Positions 31,952-40,554 of a stretch of DNA of 64,000 nt are shown in pieces; the first letter of the stretch is position 1; each line of letters opens with the position of its first letter. Source of the stretch: a candidate division WOR-1 bacterium RIFOXYB2_FULL_46_45 (GTDB taxonomy: Bacteria > Margulisbacteria > WOR-1 > XYC2-FULL-46-14). The translations under genes were made by a program, and so were the position numbers. The notes under the pieces are model-generated. The model saw only the letters and a program-made list of their open reading frames with translations. It was not told the DNA's origin and did no database searches. Location: contig MEUE01000001.1 of NCBI GenBank assembly GCA_001771585.1, forward strand, positions 317,789 through 381,788. Reading direction: 5' to 3'.

Positions 31952-34230
31952 TCTTCCGTCCGATCACGATTTTTCTTATTCTGCTTACCGGATTAGCCCT
32001 GGCCGAAGAGATTCCGGTAAAGATCAAAGCCGATACCCTAAAATTTTCCGAACAAAAAGAGCTGGTAACCGCGACCGGCTCGGTTGAGATCCATATTAAA
32101 GATCTGGTGATCAGGGCCGATAAGCTTGAAATGTATACCCCTCAAGATATCGTAACGGCGGAGGGAAGAGTTACTCTGAAAGGCGGCGGCTACGACGCCG
32201 CCGGTAAAAAGGTCACCTACTATTCCAGCAACGAAACCGCCTCTTTTTACGGTTTTAAAAGCGTACAATCCCCCGGAACAATCAACGGCAAATTATATTT
32301 GAGCGGAGAGCGCATTTTTGATTACAAGGACAAAATGATCGGAGAAAACTCCGGAATCACCACCTGCGATTACGAAAATCCGCACTATCTGGTCATGGCA
32401 AAGCGGGTTGAATATTATCCGGACGACAAGATTATCGGCTACAACGTCACTTTTTATGAGGGGTGGATTGGCAAAGCGCCGATGCTGTGGGCTCCCTACA
32501 TCTATTATGATCTCAAGAAACAACGGAAAAAAAATTGGGTGATCGGAAATAACGAGGTGGAAGGGACTTTCGCCAAGACCTCCTGGGATATCCCTTTGCC
32601 GCTCGCCGGATCGGTCCTCCTTTTGGATTGGATGGATAAAAAAGGAATCGGCCTCGGAACGCAGTGGGAATACGGGAACAAATCGTCGGTTTATCTCTAT
32701 AATATCGACGAGAAGGATACAAAGATTAACGATTGGATCGTAAAATGGAAACATAACGCCAGGATAAACGATAAGACCGATCTTCAGTTTTACCACGAAT
32801 CGCAAAAGACTTACCTGATCCCCAGCGGCCGCTCCGACAAATTTAACAACCGGCTTTCGTGGAACCATAGAGGGGACCATGTGACCCAAGCCCTTTTGGA
32901 ACAGACCGACGACAAACAGAACCAGAACGAGCGCTACAATTTAAGCTTGAGCCATTCGTACAAAGGCTTTGACACCAGTTACGGAACTTCTCTTGACCAG
33001 AAAAAAAACGAACCGCGGCAGATCCGCTGGAGCCAATATTTGAGCCATTCCCAGCCGCTCCTTTTTGATAACACCAAGTTCAAGACCAATTTTAGGTACA
33101 ACGATTATATTCAGCGGACCGGAGACATAGGGGACGAGCGTTTGGATATCGATTACGCGATCTCTCATTCCAACAACTGGTTTGACCTTTCCTGGTATGA
33201 AAACTATTATCTTGATTTGGACGGAAGCAAATACCCCGCAGATGCCAACCTTGAATACATGGAGAGACAGCCGGAAATAATTATTAAAGGAAAGCCGCTT
33301 GATTTGAAACTTTTCAGCTTAACCCCCACCCTCGGCTATGGCTGGTACCGCGAAGTAAAATATGTCCCGGCGCTGGGTCGGACCCGCGATTATTCGTCTT
33401 CCCGCTCCCAGGCGTCGCTTACCGCGGGAAAGACCTTCCCTTCCGTTTTTGGTAATACTTTCGGATTTAACCTTGGCATTGACCAGTTTGTATATGAGCC
33501 GGGAGATATGCGTTACTCTTTTACCGAATCTTTTGCGCTTGACAGCGGCTGGTTTGACCGCGTAAGAAACAATGCTTCCTTCCGGCGCGGGATCTCCGAA
33601 GGGAACTCCCCCTTCTTTTTTGACACGGTTGGAGTAAATTATAATGAAGCGAAAGAAGCCCTTTCTTTTTATTATAAAGACAAGTTTGAGTGGAAAAATT
33701 CTATCGGCTATAATTTCCGGATCAGAAAATACGACGATTTCATAACTTCCCTTTCGCTTAGGCCAAGCGGCCTGCTCGCGCTTTCCCTGACTTCCGGCTT
33801 CGACCTAAACAACAAACGCTACCGCGATTTAAGTTCAAGCATAAAATTTTCGCCTTTGCGAGGATTGACTTTTGAGGTTTCCGGAACTTGCGACATCAAC
33901 ATCGGGGTTTTCAGGTCGGCCAATAGTTTGATAGACTGGGAGATCGGAAGCGAAGCGGAGTGGAGATCGCATATGCATGTCACCGTTCGAAGTTTATATG
34001 ACACGGCAACCCAAACGATGAAGCTGTCCGACATCGCGCTGGTGAAAGACCTGCACTGCTGGAACCTTTCCGGCTTCTATTCCGATTATCGGAAGGAGTT
34101 CGGTTTTACTTTTGCGATCAAGGCCTTCCCGAGCGAACCGTTCGGTTATGCTCCCGGCCGCGGGTTCTATTATGAGGGGATTGATAAAGCGATGCAAAAC
34201 ATCAACGAATCGTCTCCTCGGAGGTATTAA
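31948..34230 (+). CDS. lptD: LPS assembly outer membrane protein LptD
   Basis: This 760-residue protein has a signal peptide ending at A-L-A-E. Residues 24-125 form an OstA/LptA-like domain (I-K-A-D-T-L-K-F-S-E...V-T-A-T-G-S-V-E-I). The rest is a long beta-barrel with G-N-N-E-V-E-G-T-F-A-K-T-S-W-D and R-L-D-I-D-Y-A, typical of LptD. It inserts LPS into the outer leaflet. The enterobacterial disulfide cysteines are not evident. No lptE-like gene is recognised, but the small lipoprotein that follows is a candidate partner. Confidence 0.92.
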   Translation: MIFRPITIFLILLTGLALAEEIPVKIKADTLKFSEQKELVTATGSVEIHIKDLVIRADKLEMYTPQDIVTAEGRVTLKGGGYDAAGKKVTYYSSNETASFYGFKSVQSPGTINGKLYLSGERIFDYKDKMIGENSGITTCDYENPHYLVMAKRVEYYPDDKIIGYNVTFYEGWIGKAPMLWAPYIYYDLKKQRKKNWVIGNNEVEGTFAKTSWDIPLPLAGSVLLLDWMDKKGIGLGTQWEYGNKSSVYLYNIDEKDTKINDWIVKWKHNARINDKTDLQFYHESQKTYLIPSGRSDKFNNRLSWNHRGDHVTQALLEQTDDKQNQNERYNLSLSHSYKGFDTSYGTSLDQKKNEPRQIRWSQYLSHSQPLLFDNTKFKTNFRYNDYIQRTGDIGDERLDIDYAISHSNNWFDLSWYENYYLDLDGSKYPADANLEYMERQPEIIIKGKPLDLKLFSLTPTLGYGWYREVKYVPALGRTRDYSSSRSQASLTAGKTFPSVFGNTFGFNLGIDQFVYEPGDMRYSFTESFALDSGWFDRVRNNASFRRGISEGNSPFFFDTVGVNYNEAKEALSFYYKDKFEWKNSIGYNFRIRKYDDFITSLSLRPSGLLALSLTSGFDLNNKRYRDLSSSIKFSPLRGLTFEVSGTCDINIGVFRSANSLIDWEIGSEAEWRSHMHVTVRSLYDTATQTMKLSDIALVKDLHCWNLSGFYSDYRKEFGFTFAIKAFPSEPFGYAPGRGFYYEGIDKAMQNINESSPRRY

Positions 34231-34231
34231 G

Positions 34232-34867
34232 TTGAGAATTCTATTAATTGTTTGTTGTCTGTTTCTAGCTACGGGATGCGCAAAAACCGTAACCCCGACT
34301 ACCACCTACGGAACAGAAGCGGTCGTTGAAATTACCCTAAGAGGAAACGCCGACGTGATCAACAACCGCTATTTTATGGTATTAAGCAACAGCCAATCTT
34401 TCAGCGTCCCGCTTACTTACGCTGATAATACGGAATATGAATTCCTTTCGGTCGGCGACCCCCCGCAATCCGGAAGCCAGGAGAGTTATTACACCAAATA
34501 TTATTCCACCTGGAACGGTTATATAGAATTGAACAACAACGGTTATTATTTGACCAAGGGACCTTTTACCTACGAAACCACCGCGACTCCTGAACCTTTA
34601 TCTTTGTTTGACGGGAATACCAACACTTTGAAATTTGATTTCCGGCTCGACCGGATCTTTGGGACCAGCATCCCAGACACGATCTATTTTGACCTGATTA
34701 CCGTAAGTTATCCCTTGTCCGGATCAAAAAGGACCCAAGACCTGCTTTATCCCGATAGGCTCCCAATTCCCAAAGGTTCCAGCGCGGAAAAGAGCGGCTC
34801 GGACCTAAGCGACACGACTCTTAATTCAAGCCTGGATATAACCGGGTGGAAAGTGAGGATACAATGA
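34232..34867 (+). CDS. Outer membrane lipoprotein, unknown, possible LptE-like partner
   Basis: The protein is 211 residues from a TTG start. A GGAGG at 34220-34224 lies 7 bases upstream, which decides this start over an ATG at 34112 inside lptD. The signal peptide ends with the lipobox L-A-T-G-C. The mature part is beta-rich (V-V-E-I-T-L-R-G, F-S-V-P-L-T-Y-A-D-N) and Tyr/Asn-rich. It sits between lptD and lnt, the enzyme that acylates lipoproteins. An LptE-like role is suggested by position and size only. Confidence 0.8.
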   Translation: MRILLIVCCLFLATGCAKTVTPTTTYGTEAVVEITLRGNADVINNRYFMVLSNSQSFSVPLTYADNTEYEFLSVGDPPQSGSQESYYTKYYSTWNGYIELNNNGYYLTKGPFTYETTATPEPLSLFDGNTNTLKFDFRLDRIFGTSIPDTIYFDLITVSYPLSGSKRTQDLLYPDRLPIPKGSSAEKSGSDLSDTTLNSSLDITGWKVRIQ

Positions 34868-36162
34868 CAATTTTATCCGCGATCCTTTTGGCATTATCTT
34901 TTCCAAAAGCGAACCTGTTTTTTCTCTCCTGGTTTTGCCTGGTACCGCTCATCGCGAACATAAAAAAGAAAAACGCCGCGCGGGAAGGACTCCTCTTCGG
35001 ACTGGTCTTCTTCGGGATCAATCTTTTTTGGGTTACTACCCTCTCCGATTACGCCGGCTTCTGGGCGATTGCCGGCTATGTTGCCCTGGTCCTTTTCCAG
35101 GCCGTCTATTTCGCCGCGGCGGCGGTTTTGATCAAACCGGCTCCGGCTTTTGCGATCCCTTTTATCTGGGTGGCGGTTGAATGGTTGAGAACGCAAACCC
35201 CTTTTGGGATCTCGGCCGGCAACCTTTGTTACAGCCAGGTCCATTTTTTGCCGATGATTCAAACGGCCCCTTTCATAACTTCATACGGGATCTCTTTTCT
35301 AATTGTTCTCATAAACACCTTGTTGTTTTCAAAGCGCTTTATCGCCGCGGTTTTAGTTGTCGCGTCATTGGTAATTTATGGAATAACAGAGTTGGACCGT
35401 CCTTTGGTTCAAAATGAAAAATCGCTTTCCGTATCGATCATCCAGGCCAATATTCCACAGGAGAAAAAACTTGATCCGGCCTACGCTCTCCCTTCTTTTG
35501 ATAAATATATTTATCTAAGCCGCCAGGTTAAAAATGCCGATATCATCATCTGGCCGGAGACGGCGGTTACAAATTATCTGATGGACAGCCCCCTGCTTTT
35601 GGATTTGGTCCGCGAACTGGCGATTGAAAAGAAGGCCCACCTTTTGATCGGGACCCCATATTATGACAAGGGGATGATTTATAATTCCCTGGTCGCTTTT
35701 TCTCCCAAAGGAGCGGTGGTCGGCGCCTACAACAAACAGCACCTGGTCCCATTTGGAGAGTATCTCCCTTTCAGAAAACTGCTCTACCCCATGCTAAAAA
35801 ATTCCGGTTTCTTTGACGCCGATTTTAATTCCGATCCCAACCCGAAACTGATTGAGATAAACGGGATAAAGATCGGCGCTTTGATCTGTTTTGAATCAAC
35901 TTTTCCAAATCTGGCAAAAGAGCGGGTCGCGAAAGGGGCGGATATTTTATTGACGGTGACCAACGACGGCTGGTTCAAAGATTCGTCGGCATTACAGGAA
36001 CATTTGAACATGGGGATCATGCGGGCGGTGGAGAACCGGAAATATTTCATCCAGGCGGCCAACACCGGCATCTCGGCGGTTATTGATCCTTATGGAAGGA
36101 TATTAAAACAGAGTAAAATCAATGAGACTGCGGTTTTGAGTTTTGAGTTAATGAGGCCATGA
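34864..36162 (+). CDS. lnt: Apolipoprotein N-acyltransferase
   Basis: This 432-residue enzyme has six to seven N-terminal membrane helices and a C-terminal nitrilase domain. The catalytic triad is visible: E232 in W-P-E-T-A-V, K291 in Y-N-K-Q-H-L-V-P-F-G-E, and C342 in L-I-C-F-E-S-T-F. It adds the third acyl chain to lipoproteins, required for sorting in diderms. The ATG overlaps the lipoprotein gene stop by 4 bases. A REP-like hairpin begins 9 bases after the stop. Confidence 0.95.
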   Translation: MTILSAILLALSFPKANLFFLSWFCLVPLIANIKKKNAAREGLLFGLVFFGINLFWVTTLSDYAGFWAIAGYVALVLFQAVYFAAAAVLIKPAPAFAIPFIWVAVEWLRTQTPFGISAGNLCYSQVHFLPMIQTAPFITSYGISFLIVLINTLLFSKRFIAAVLVVASLVIYGITELDRPLVQNEKSLSVSIIQANIPQEKKLDPAYALPSFDKYIYLSRQVKNADIIIWPETAVTNYLMDSPLLLDLVRELAIEKKAHLLIGTPYYDKGMIYNSLVAFSPKGAVVGAYNKQHLVPFGEYLPFRKLLYPMLKNSGFFDADFNSDPNPKLIEINGIKIGALICFESTFPNLAKERVAKGADILLTVTNDGWFKDSSALQEHLNMGIMRAVENRKYFIQAANTGISAVIDPYGRILKQSKINETAVLSFELMRP

Positions 36163-36171
36163 TATTTTCCC

Positions 36172-36200
36172 CGCGTAGCCACCCCTCTTAGGGATAGCAA
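36172..36200 (+). repeat. REP-like hairpin element, copy 1
   Basis: CGCGTAG followed by an imperfect hairpin with loop TCTTA. The first 22 bases (36172-36193) are identical to copy 2, while the 3' arm has two mismatches. The -10 box of the nucleotidyltransferase gene follows 4 bases later. Confidence 0.75.
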
Positions 36201-36204
36201 ATGC

Positions 36205-36210
36205 TATAAT
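36205..36210 (+). promoter_or_regulatory. -10 box of the nucleotidyltransferase gene
   Basis: TATAAT with the ATG 6 bases later and no ribosome site. Any -35 would fall inside the REP hairpin and is not recognisable. Confidence 0.45.
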
Positions 36211-36216
36211 TACTTC

Positions 36217-36702
36217 ATGTACTACTTGGAAGTTTTTAATAAGCTAAACAAAGCCAAAGTGCGCTATCTTGTCGTGGGTGGTGTCGCCTTGGTACTCCAC
36301 GGCGTTGTACGATTAACCGCAGACCTTGATCTCTTTGTCGACCTTGAAGAAAACAATTTAAATAAACTGCTTAAAGCGCTGGCGGAATTGGGATATAAAC
36401 CAAGATTGCCGGTAAGCCCGACTGATTTTGCCAATCGCGCCATTCGTGAAAACTGGATAAAAGAAAAAAATATGCTGGTCTTTACTTTTTTACATTCCAA
36501 AGACGACTTTAAGGTCATTGATGTTTTTGTGAATGAACCGATTCCGTTTGACCGTGCCTACTCAAACAGACAAACGCTCAAAGCACAAGGAGTTACCATC
36601 AAAACGATCTCCTTTAAAGACCTTATCGCGCTGAAAAAGATCTCGGCACGGGAACAAGACCTGAAAGACATTGAAATGCTCGAGGAATTAAATAAAAAAT
36701 GA
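36217..36702 (+). CDS. Nucleotidyltransferase-fold protein (MNT/AbiEii-like)
   Basis: The 161-residue protein has V-V-G21-G22-V-A-L-V-L-H-G and T-A-D36-L-D38-L-F-V-D, the G-G and D-x-D metal site of the DNA polymerase beta-type nucleotidyltransferase fold. Such small stand-alone proteins are often part of toxin-antitoxin pairs or mobile islands. It overlaps the next small gene by 4 bases, and the pair is bounded by two REP-like repeats. Whether it transfers nucleotides to RNA or protein, or acts as an antitoxin, cannot be told. Confidence 0.8.
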   Translation: MYYLEVFNKLNKAKVRYLVVGGVALVLHGVVRLTADLDLFVDLEENNLNKLLKALAELGYKPRLPVSPTDFANRAIRENWIKEKNMLVFTFLHSKDDFKVIDVFVNEPIPFDRAYSNRQTLKAQGVTIKTISFKDLIALKKISAREQDLKDIEMLEELNKK

Positions 36703-36893
36703 AAAAGAAAATGACCGTAGCACAAAAATACAGCTTCAAGATTGAGAGGAAACGGCTACTTGAATTCTCAAAAATGCCGATTGCCGCGCGCTTAAAATGG
36801 CTGGAAGAAGCTCTCCTCTTTACCGCCGGGATCAACAATGGAAAGATACTAAAGAATTGGCTTAACCTTCCCTCGCGTAGCCACCCCTCTTAG
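36699..36893 (+). CDS. Small basic helical protein, partner of the nucleotidyltransferase
   Basis: The protein is 64 residues, starting M-K-K-K-M-T-V-A-Q-K-Y, helical and basic, with A-A-R-L-K-W-L-E-E-A-L-L-F. This resembles the short companion genes often found beside such nucleotidyltransferases. The ATG overlaps the stop of that gene. Its last residues, S-R-S-H-P-S and the stop, are encoded by REP-like copy 2, so the original C terminus may have been replaced when the repeat arrived. Confidence 0.65.
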   Translation: MKKKMTVAQKYSFKIERKRLLEFSKMPIAARLKWLEEALLFTAGINNGKILKNWLNLPSRSHPS

Positions 36894-36900
36894 GGGTGGC
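36874..36900 (+). repeat. REP-like hairpin element, copy 2
   Basis: CGCGTAG head, then a perfect 8-bp stem GCCACCCC/GGGGTGGC with loop TCTTA. It overlaps the end of the 64-residue gene, whose TAG stop lies in the loop region. Confidence 0.85.
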
Positions 36901-36936
36901 GCAAGACTGCAAGCATGAGTCCAGCACAGGAAGGAA

Positions 36937-38079
36937 TTATTCCCCTTCTGTTGCTTCCGGAAGCTGTTTTGGGGCTTCCTCTGCTTCAGGCAAAACAGTC
37001 TGGTCGGTTCCTGCTGATAACTTTCTTTTTACTGCTTCTTGTCTTTCTTTGGGTAGACAATTAAGAAGACTTTCTCGCCACTGAGCCTTTTCTCTGATAA
37101 TTTGCCTAGAAATTTCCTGATCCGATAATTCTGCTAAAACCGATACAATTGACCTATGAAGAGAACGCCTATAAATTTCAGCAACCGTTCCACCCAACCC
37201 CACTAAACTACCTAGACCTATGGAAAGCATGCTAAAATCAAGAAGCCACAGGGGAAGCTCCCCTCCAAGCAACACTGATACTCCACTAATTACTATACCT
37301 GCTATAGCTGGAGGAAGTGGTATCACTACTATTTTTCCTTCTCTTTTTCTAAATCTGGAAAGCGTTGCCATTTTCTTCCCTTGATTTTTAATTAAATCAA
37401 AAAGAGAATCAGTTGTCCTAGCGGCCTCAAAAGGCGTTCCAGCAACTATTGCTTGGTCCAATGGCTTCGTAACTGCCAGGCCATATTCCTGTGCCAGCTG
37501 GCTAAGTGCGGCTTCATCGGTTTTCATTCTGGCTAAAATCGCTTCCGGACTGACTTCTTCAATTGGAGGTCTAATCGGAACCATCGCTAAATGCAGAGCC
37601 AGTTCCTGCGCTGGCTCTTTGAGCGGATCAAGGCCAATCTCCAGATACCGCTTGGTGCCGGCCTCTCCCACACCACTTAAAGGAATGCTAAATGCGCTCT
37701 TGCCTAACATATCAACTGTTGAGGACTCAAACATAGCAGAGGGGACTTCTATTGTTTCTCCGTTTTTTACATAAATTGGCCTGGATTCATCAGTAGCTAT
37801 ATTGGTCAAAGAAAATTGTTCATTGCCAAGATGGGCAATTACAACATGCTCGGCAGCAACTCTGGGATCAAAAATCTTAATATCACAGCTGCGGGTTGAT
37901 CCTATGCTGATCTGGCCATTCTCAGGGATATAAACTTTTGTTGCGCCGATATGAAGTATGCCTCCAATATTGCCTGACAGGGGATTAGTTAGATCTCTCC
38001 TGATTTTAACCTTAACCGACTCTCCGCCGCCAACTACCGGAGAATAAACCTTAAAACGCGTAATACTCGTGATTGCCAT
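36937..38079 (-). CDS. FHA-like domain protein with membrane hairpin
   Basis: From the ATG at 38079, fixed by AAAAGGAGG upstream, the protein is 380 residues. Residues 43-135 look like a forkhead-associated domain: I-S-I-G-S-T-R-S-C-D-I-K-I-F-D-P-R-V-A-A-E-H and Y-V-K-N-G-E-T-I-E. FHA domains bind phosphothreonine peptides. The usual G-R is G-S here and the S-x-x-H is A-A-E-H, so binding may differ. Hydrophobic segments lie at 249-300, and the C terminus is polar. No kinase is nearby. It has a sigma-28-like promoter. Confidence 0.65.
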   Translation of the reverse strand: MAITSITRFKVYSPVVGGGESVKVKIRRDLTNPLSGNIGGILHIGATKVYIPENGQISIGSTRSCDIKIFDPRVAAEHVVIAHLGNEQFSLTNIATDESRPIYVKNGETIEVPSAMFESSTVDMLGKSAFSIPLSGVGEAGTKRYLEIGLDPLKEPAQELALHLAMVPIRPPIEEVSPEAILARMKTDEAALSQLAQEYGLAVTKPLDQAIVAGTPFEAARTTDSLFDLIKNQGKKMATLSRFRKREGKIVVIPLPPAIAGIVISGVSVLLGGELPLWLLDFSMLSIGLGSLVGLGGTVAEIYRRSLHRSIVSVLAELSDQEISRQIIREKAQWRESLLNCLPKERQEAVKRKLSAGTDQTVLPEAEEAPKQLPEATEGE

Positions 38080-38123
38080 TTTGGTTCCTCCTTTTAGGAA
38101 TCTTTCCTGTCTATCTATATATG

Positions 38124-38151
38124 TATCGTTAAAATCGGATGTAAATTTCAC
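38124..38151 (-). promoter_or_regulatory. Sigma-28-like promoter P2 of the FHA-like gene
   Basis: On the minus strand GTGAAATTT (38143-38151), 15 bases, GATA (38124-38127). Same elements and spacing as at 47176, 58198 and 62082. Confidence 0.6.
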
Positions 38152-38188
38152 TTTTTTTCGAAATGAATTTTTCCGAAATGAAGAACAG

Positions 38189-38218
38189 GAGCAGCGCCTA
38201 AGAGTCGCTGCTACGCGG
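38189..38218 (-). repeat. REP-like hairpin element, copy 3
   Basis: On the minus strand CCGCGTAG, then stem AGCAGCG/CGCTGCT around a loop containing TCTTA. The stem bases differ fully from copies 1 and 2 while head and loop are kept, so the structure covaries. The TAG of the head is the stop codon of the YqgF-like gene. Confidence 0.75.
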
Positions 38219-38597
38219 AAATGTTCGCAAGATACCGCTTCCCCACCACCACCGCGGCGTAATCGTCAACCGGCCGCGGGGGAAAAAGAAAAGAAGTAGG
38301 AATAAAACGAAAAAGACCTTGCGGCGGATTTTCCTTCCAGTAAAGTTTTCTGGCTTCAAGAGTTGTAAATTTTTCGGGGACTTTCTTGATTGGAACGGAA
38401 ACTTTAAGCGCTTTTATGACGGCATCACTGCCGGTTGAGTCCCCCACCACCACCTCCGAAATCTTAAAAGAAGCGAGGATTGAAGAAACCCGCTCGGCAA
38501 TATTTTTGATTTCGACAATTTCCCTTAAATAAACCTTGTCGGAATCCAAAACCGCCAAGCCACATTTGGATAGTCCGGGATCAATCGCCAGGATCAT
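38211..38597 (-). CDS. RuvC/YqgF-like RNase H-fold nuclease
   Basis: This 128-residue protein starts I-L-A-I-D-P-G-L-S-K-C-G-L-A-V with the first catalytic Asp. It has V-V-V-G-D-S-T-G, F-T-T-L-E-A-R-K-L-Y-W with Glu, and P-V-D-D-Y-A-A-V near the end. The order fits pre-16S processing YqgF or a short RuvC-like nuclease, more than full RuvC (about 160-170 residues). It lies directly after a DUF3084 gene, an arrangement seen in Cyanobacteria. Its stop lies in REP-like copy 3. Confidence 0.8.
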   Translation of the reverse strand: MILAIDPGLSKCGLAVLDSDKVYLREIVEIKNIAERVSSILASFKISEVVVGDSTGSDAVIKALKVSVPIKKVPEKFTTLEARKLYWKENPPQGLFRFIPTSFLFPPRPVDDYAAVVVGKRYLANISA

Positions 38598-39469
38598 AAT
38601 GAAAAGCTGACACTTAACGGCCCGATCGAATAGACCGGCCGGCTGGCAATGACGACGACCGTGATTAAAGAACGCTGTTTTTTGATCTCTTTCACCGTGT
38701 TGAAAATTTCGGCGTAGGGGATTGAACCGAGCGATCCGGAAGAAGCTGGTATAACCCCTTTTTTCTCCGCTATTTCCCTGGCGGACGACAAAAGCGCCTG
38801 CAGTTCCTGCTCAATCTCCGGATCAGTCAAACTCGGGGATATTTTGCTTTCGACAATCTCTTCTCCATCTTGAAAAACCAATTTATTGGCGGTAAAAATA
38901 AATTCAACCGGGATCGCCTCGCCAAAAATAACATTGCGCAAAACCTTGACCCGCAAAACCTGGTCTTCGCTCCTTTGAGAAAGAAGCTCGGCCGCCCGGT
39001 TTAATTTGTCCGCGGGGATTAAAACTTTTCCGCTTTTCTGGACATAAAGATTGAGCAGGGAGTTGACCTGTACCATTTTGGCGGCCGCTTCCTTGCGGCT
39101 CATCCCCCCCTTAAGCAGCGTAGTCAACATTATATCGCCGTTTCTAAAAAGAAGCGCTCCTTTTCTCCTGACTTCAATCTCTTTTTCAAGCCCGTTCCTG
39201 ACATTTTCAAGCGTCATAATTTTTTGCCGCAGCTCTTCCATCCCGAAAAGGGCCAGCCGAGCTTCACGGGACAAGACAATAAAAGTGGCAAAAGTAATGG
39301 TGGCGATTAAAATTCCCGAAACAATTGTAACCATCACCGCGGTGTAGCGCGGACGCAGGCCAAAAAGAGAGAGCCGCCGCCGGCCGATGTAGCGGCCGAT
39401 CTTGTCGCCAACATAAGAGACCGCTCCCGAAACGACAATCAAAAGAAAGATAACCCTAAAAGCTAACAT
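38594..39469 (-). CDS. DUF3084 family membrane protein
   Basis: The 291-residue protein has two N-terminal membrane helices (about 4-22 and 45-67) around the cytosolic Y-I-G-R-R-R-L-S-L-F-G-L-R-P-R-Y-T-A. A coiled coil and a soluble domain with F-R-N-G-D-I-M-L and A-A-E-L-L-S-Q-R follow. This is the signature of DUF3084, best known from Cyanobacteria and of unknown function. It overlaps the YqgF-like gene by 4 bases and the LptF/G gene by 7, linking it to LPS export by position. Confidence 0.88.
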   Translation of the reverse strand: MLAFRVIFLLIVVSGAVSYVGDKIGRYIGRRRLSLFGLRPRYTAVMVTIVSGILIATITFATFIVLSREARLALFGMEELRQKIMTLENVRNGLEKEIEVRRKGALLFRNGDIMLTTLLKGGMSRKEAAAKMVQVNSLLNLYVQKSGKVLIPADKLNRAAELLSQRSEDQVLRVKVLRNVIFGEAIPVEFIFTANKLVFQDGEEIVESKISPSLTDPEIEQELQALLSSAREIAEKKGVIPASSGSLGSIPYAEIFNTVKEIKKQRSLITVVVIASRPVYSIGPLSVSFSL

Positions 39470-40554
39470 TGGTTCGCCTTGTTGATAAAATACCAGCTGA
39501 TCAAAGCGGTGATGATATTGGGGAGCCAGGCGGCAAGCGAGGGAGAGATAAGTTCAAGCTCCCCCAGCGCCATCCCAAAAAACATCGCCACATAATAAGC
39601 AAAGACGACAATAATCGAAAGCCCAAGACCGATTGATGATGAGGCGCGACGGGGAGAGAGCCCCAGCGGCGCTCCAAGCAGGACAAAAACCAGGCTCGCG
39701 AACGGGATCGCAATCTTTAAATTGAGGTGAATTTTGGCTCCGGTAACTTTTTCTCCCATCTTTTCTTTAAGTTCGATATGGCGGCGCAAAGCGATAATTG
39801 ACATCTCTTCGGGCTTACTGTCGTCGCGAAAAATCTCTTCCGGAGAAAACTTGATCGCCACCGATTGTTCGTCAAAACGGATCAAATGTTTGTATTCCCC
39901 GTCTTCGGAGAGTATATAGATGATCCCGTTCTTAAAAAGCCAGGTCTTTTTTTCCGGATCCCACAGCGCCTCTTTGGCATTGATGATCTGCGATAAAATA
40001 CCATTGGAAAACTCTTGGACAATAACACTCTTTAAGACGGAATTTTCCAGCTTTTTGGCATAAAAAACTCTCCGCAGTGCCCCCCGGTTAAATTCGGGAA
40101 CAAAAACATTTTCCTGGATCTTGGGGGCCTTCTCCAGCGCCGATTCGATCACCAAATTGCGCGCCGCGGTATTGGCCTGTGGGACCACTATCTCCGAAAA
40201 GACCAAGTTGATAAGTGAAATCGCGATACCGAAAGCGATCACCGGATAAATCAGCCGGTTTAAACTGATCCCGCCGGCACGAAAGGCGGTAACTTCCGAA
40301 TCTTTAGAAAGCCGCGCGAATCCGAGCAGAGCGGCCAAAAGGGTCGCCATCGGGAAGATGTAAACCATCACCGAAGGGAGGCGGAAGATAAAAATTTTCA
40401 GGGCGATCAAAAGAGGCATTCCCTGCAAAACGACCGCCCGGACCAATTCGAACATCACCATCGAGGCGGAAAGGATGAGAGAAAAAGAGAGTAGCCCAAA
40501 GATAAAAGGGTCAAAAAGCTCTTTTATCACATAGCGGTCGATCAGCTTTGGCAT
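39463..40554 (-). CDS. LptF/LptG family LPS export permease (second of two)
   Basis: This 363-residue YjgP/YjgQ protein starts L-I-D-R-Y-V-I-K-E-L-F-D-P-F. It has the coupling helix L-S-K-D-S-E-V-T-A-F-R-A-G-G-I-S, a periplasmic beta domain (about 120-260) and three C-terminal helices (L-G-L-S-I-I-V-V-F-A-Y). It sits directly after lptB, its ATPase, with one base shared. Together with the permease at 28563 it should form the LptF-LptG heterodimer that lifts LPS out of the inner membrane. Confidence 0.93.
   Translation of the reverse strand: MPKLIDRYVIKELFDPFIFGLLSFSLILSASMVMFELVRAVVLQGMPLLIALKIFIFRLPSVMVYIFPMATLLAALLGFARLSKDSEVTAFRAGGISLNRLIYPVIAFGIAISLINLVFSEIVVPQANTAARNLVIESALEKAPKIQENVFVPEFNRGALRRVFYAKKLENSVLKSVIVQEFSNGILSQIINAKEALWDPEKKTWLFKNGIIYILSEDGEYKHLIRFDEQSVAIKFSPEEIFRDDSKPEEMSIIALRRHIELKEKMGEKVTGAKIHLNLKIAIPFASLVFVLLGAPLGLSPRRASSSIGLGLSIIVVFAYYVAMFFGMALGELELISPSLAAWLPNIITALISWYFINKANQC

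Noticed and set aside
36874-36900. REP-like hairpin as an intrinsic terminator
   Set aside because: The stem is strong but not followed by a run of T; head and loop conservation across three copies points to a repeat family instead.
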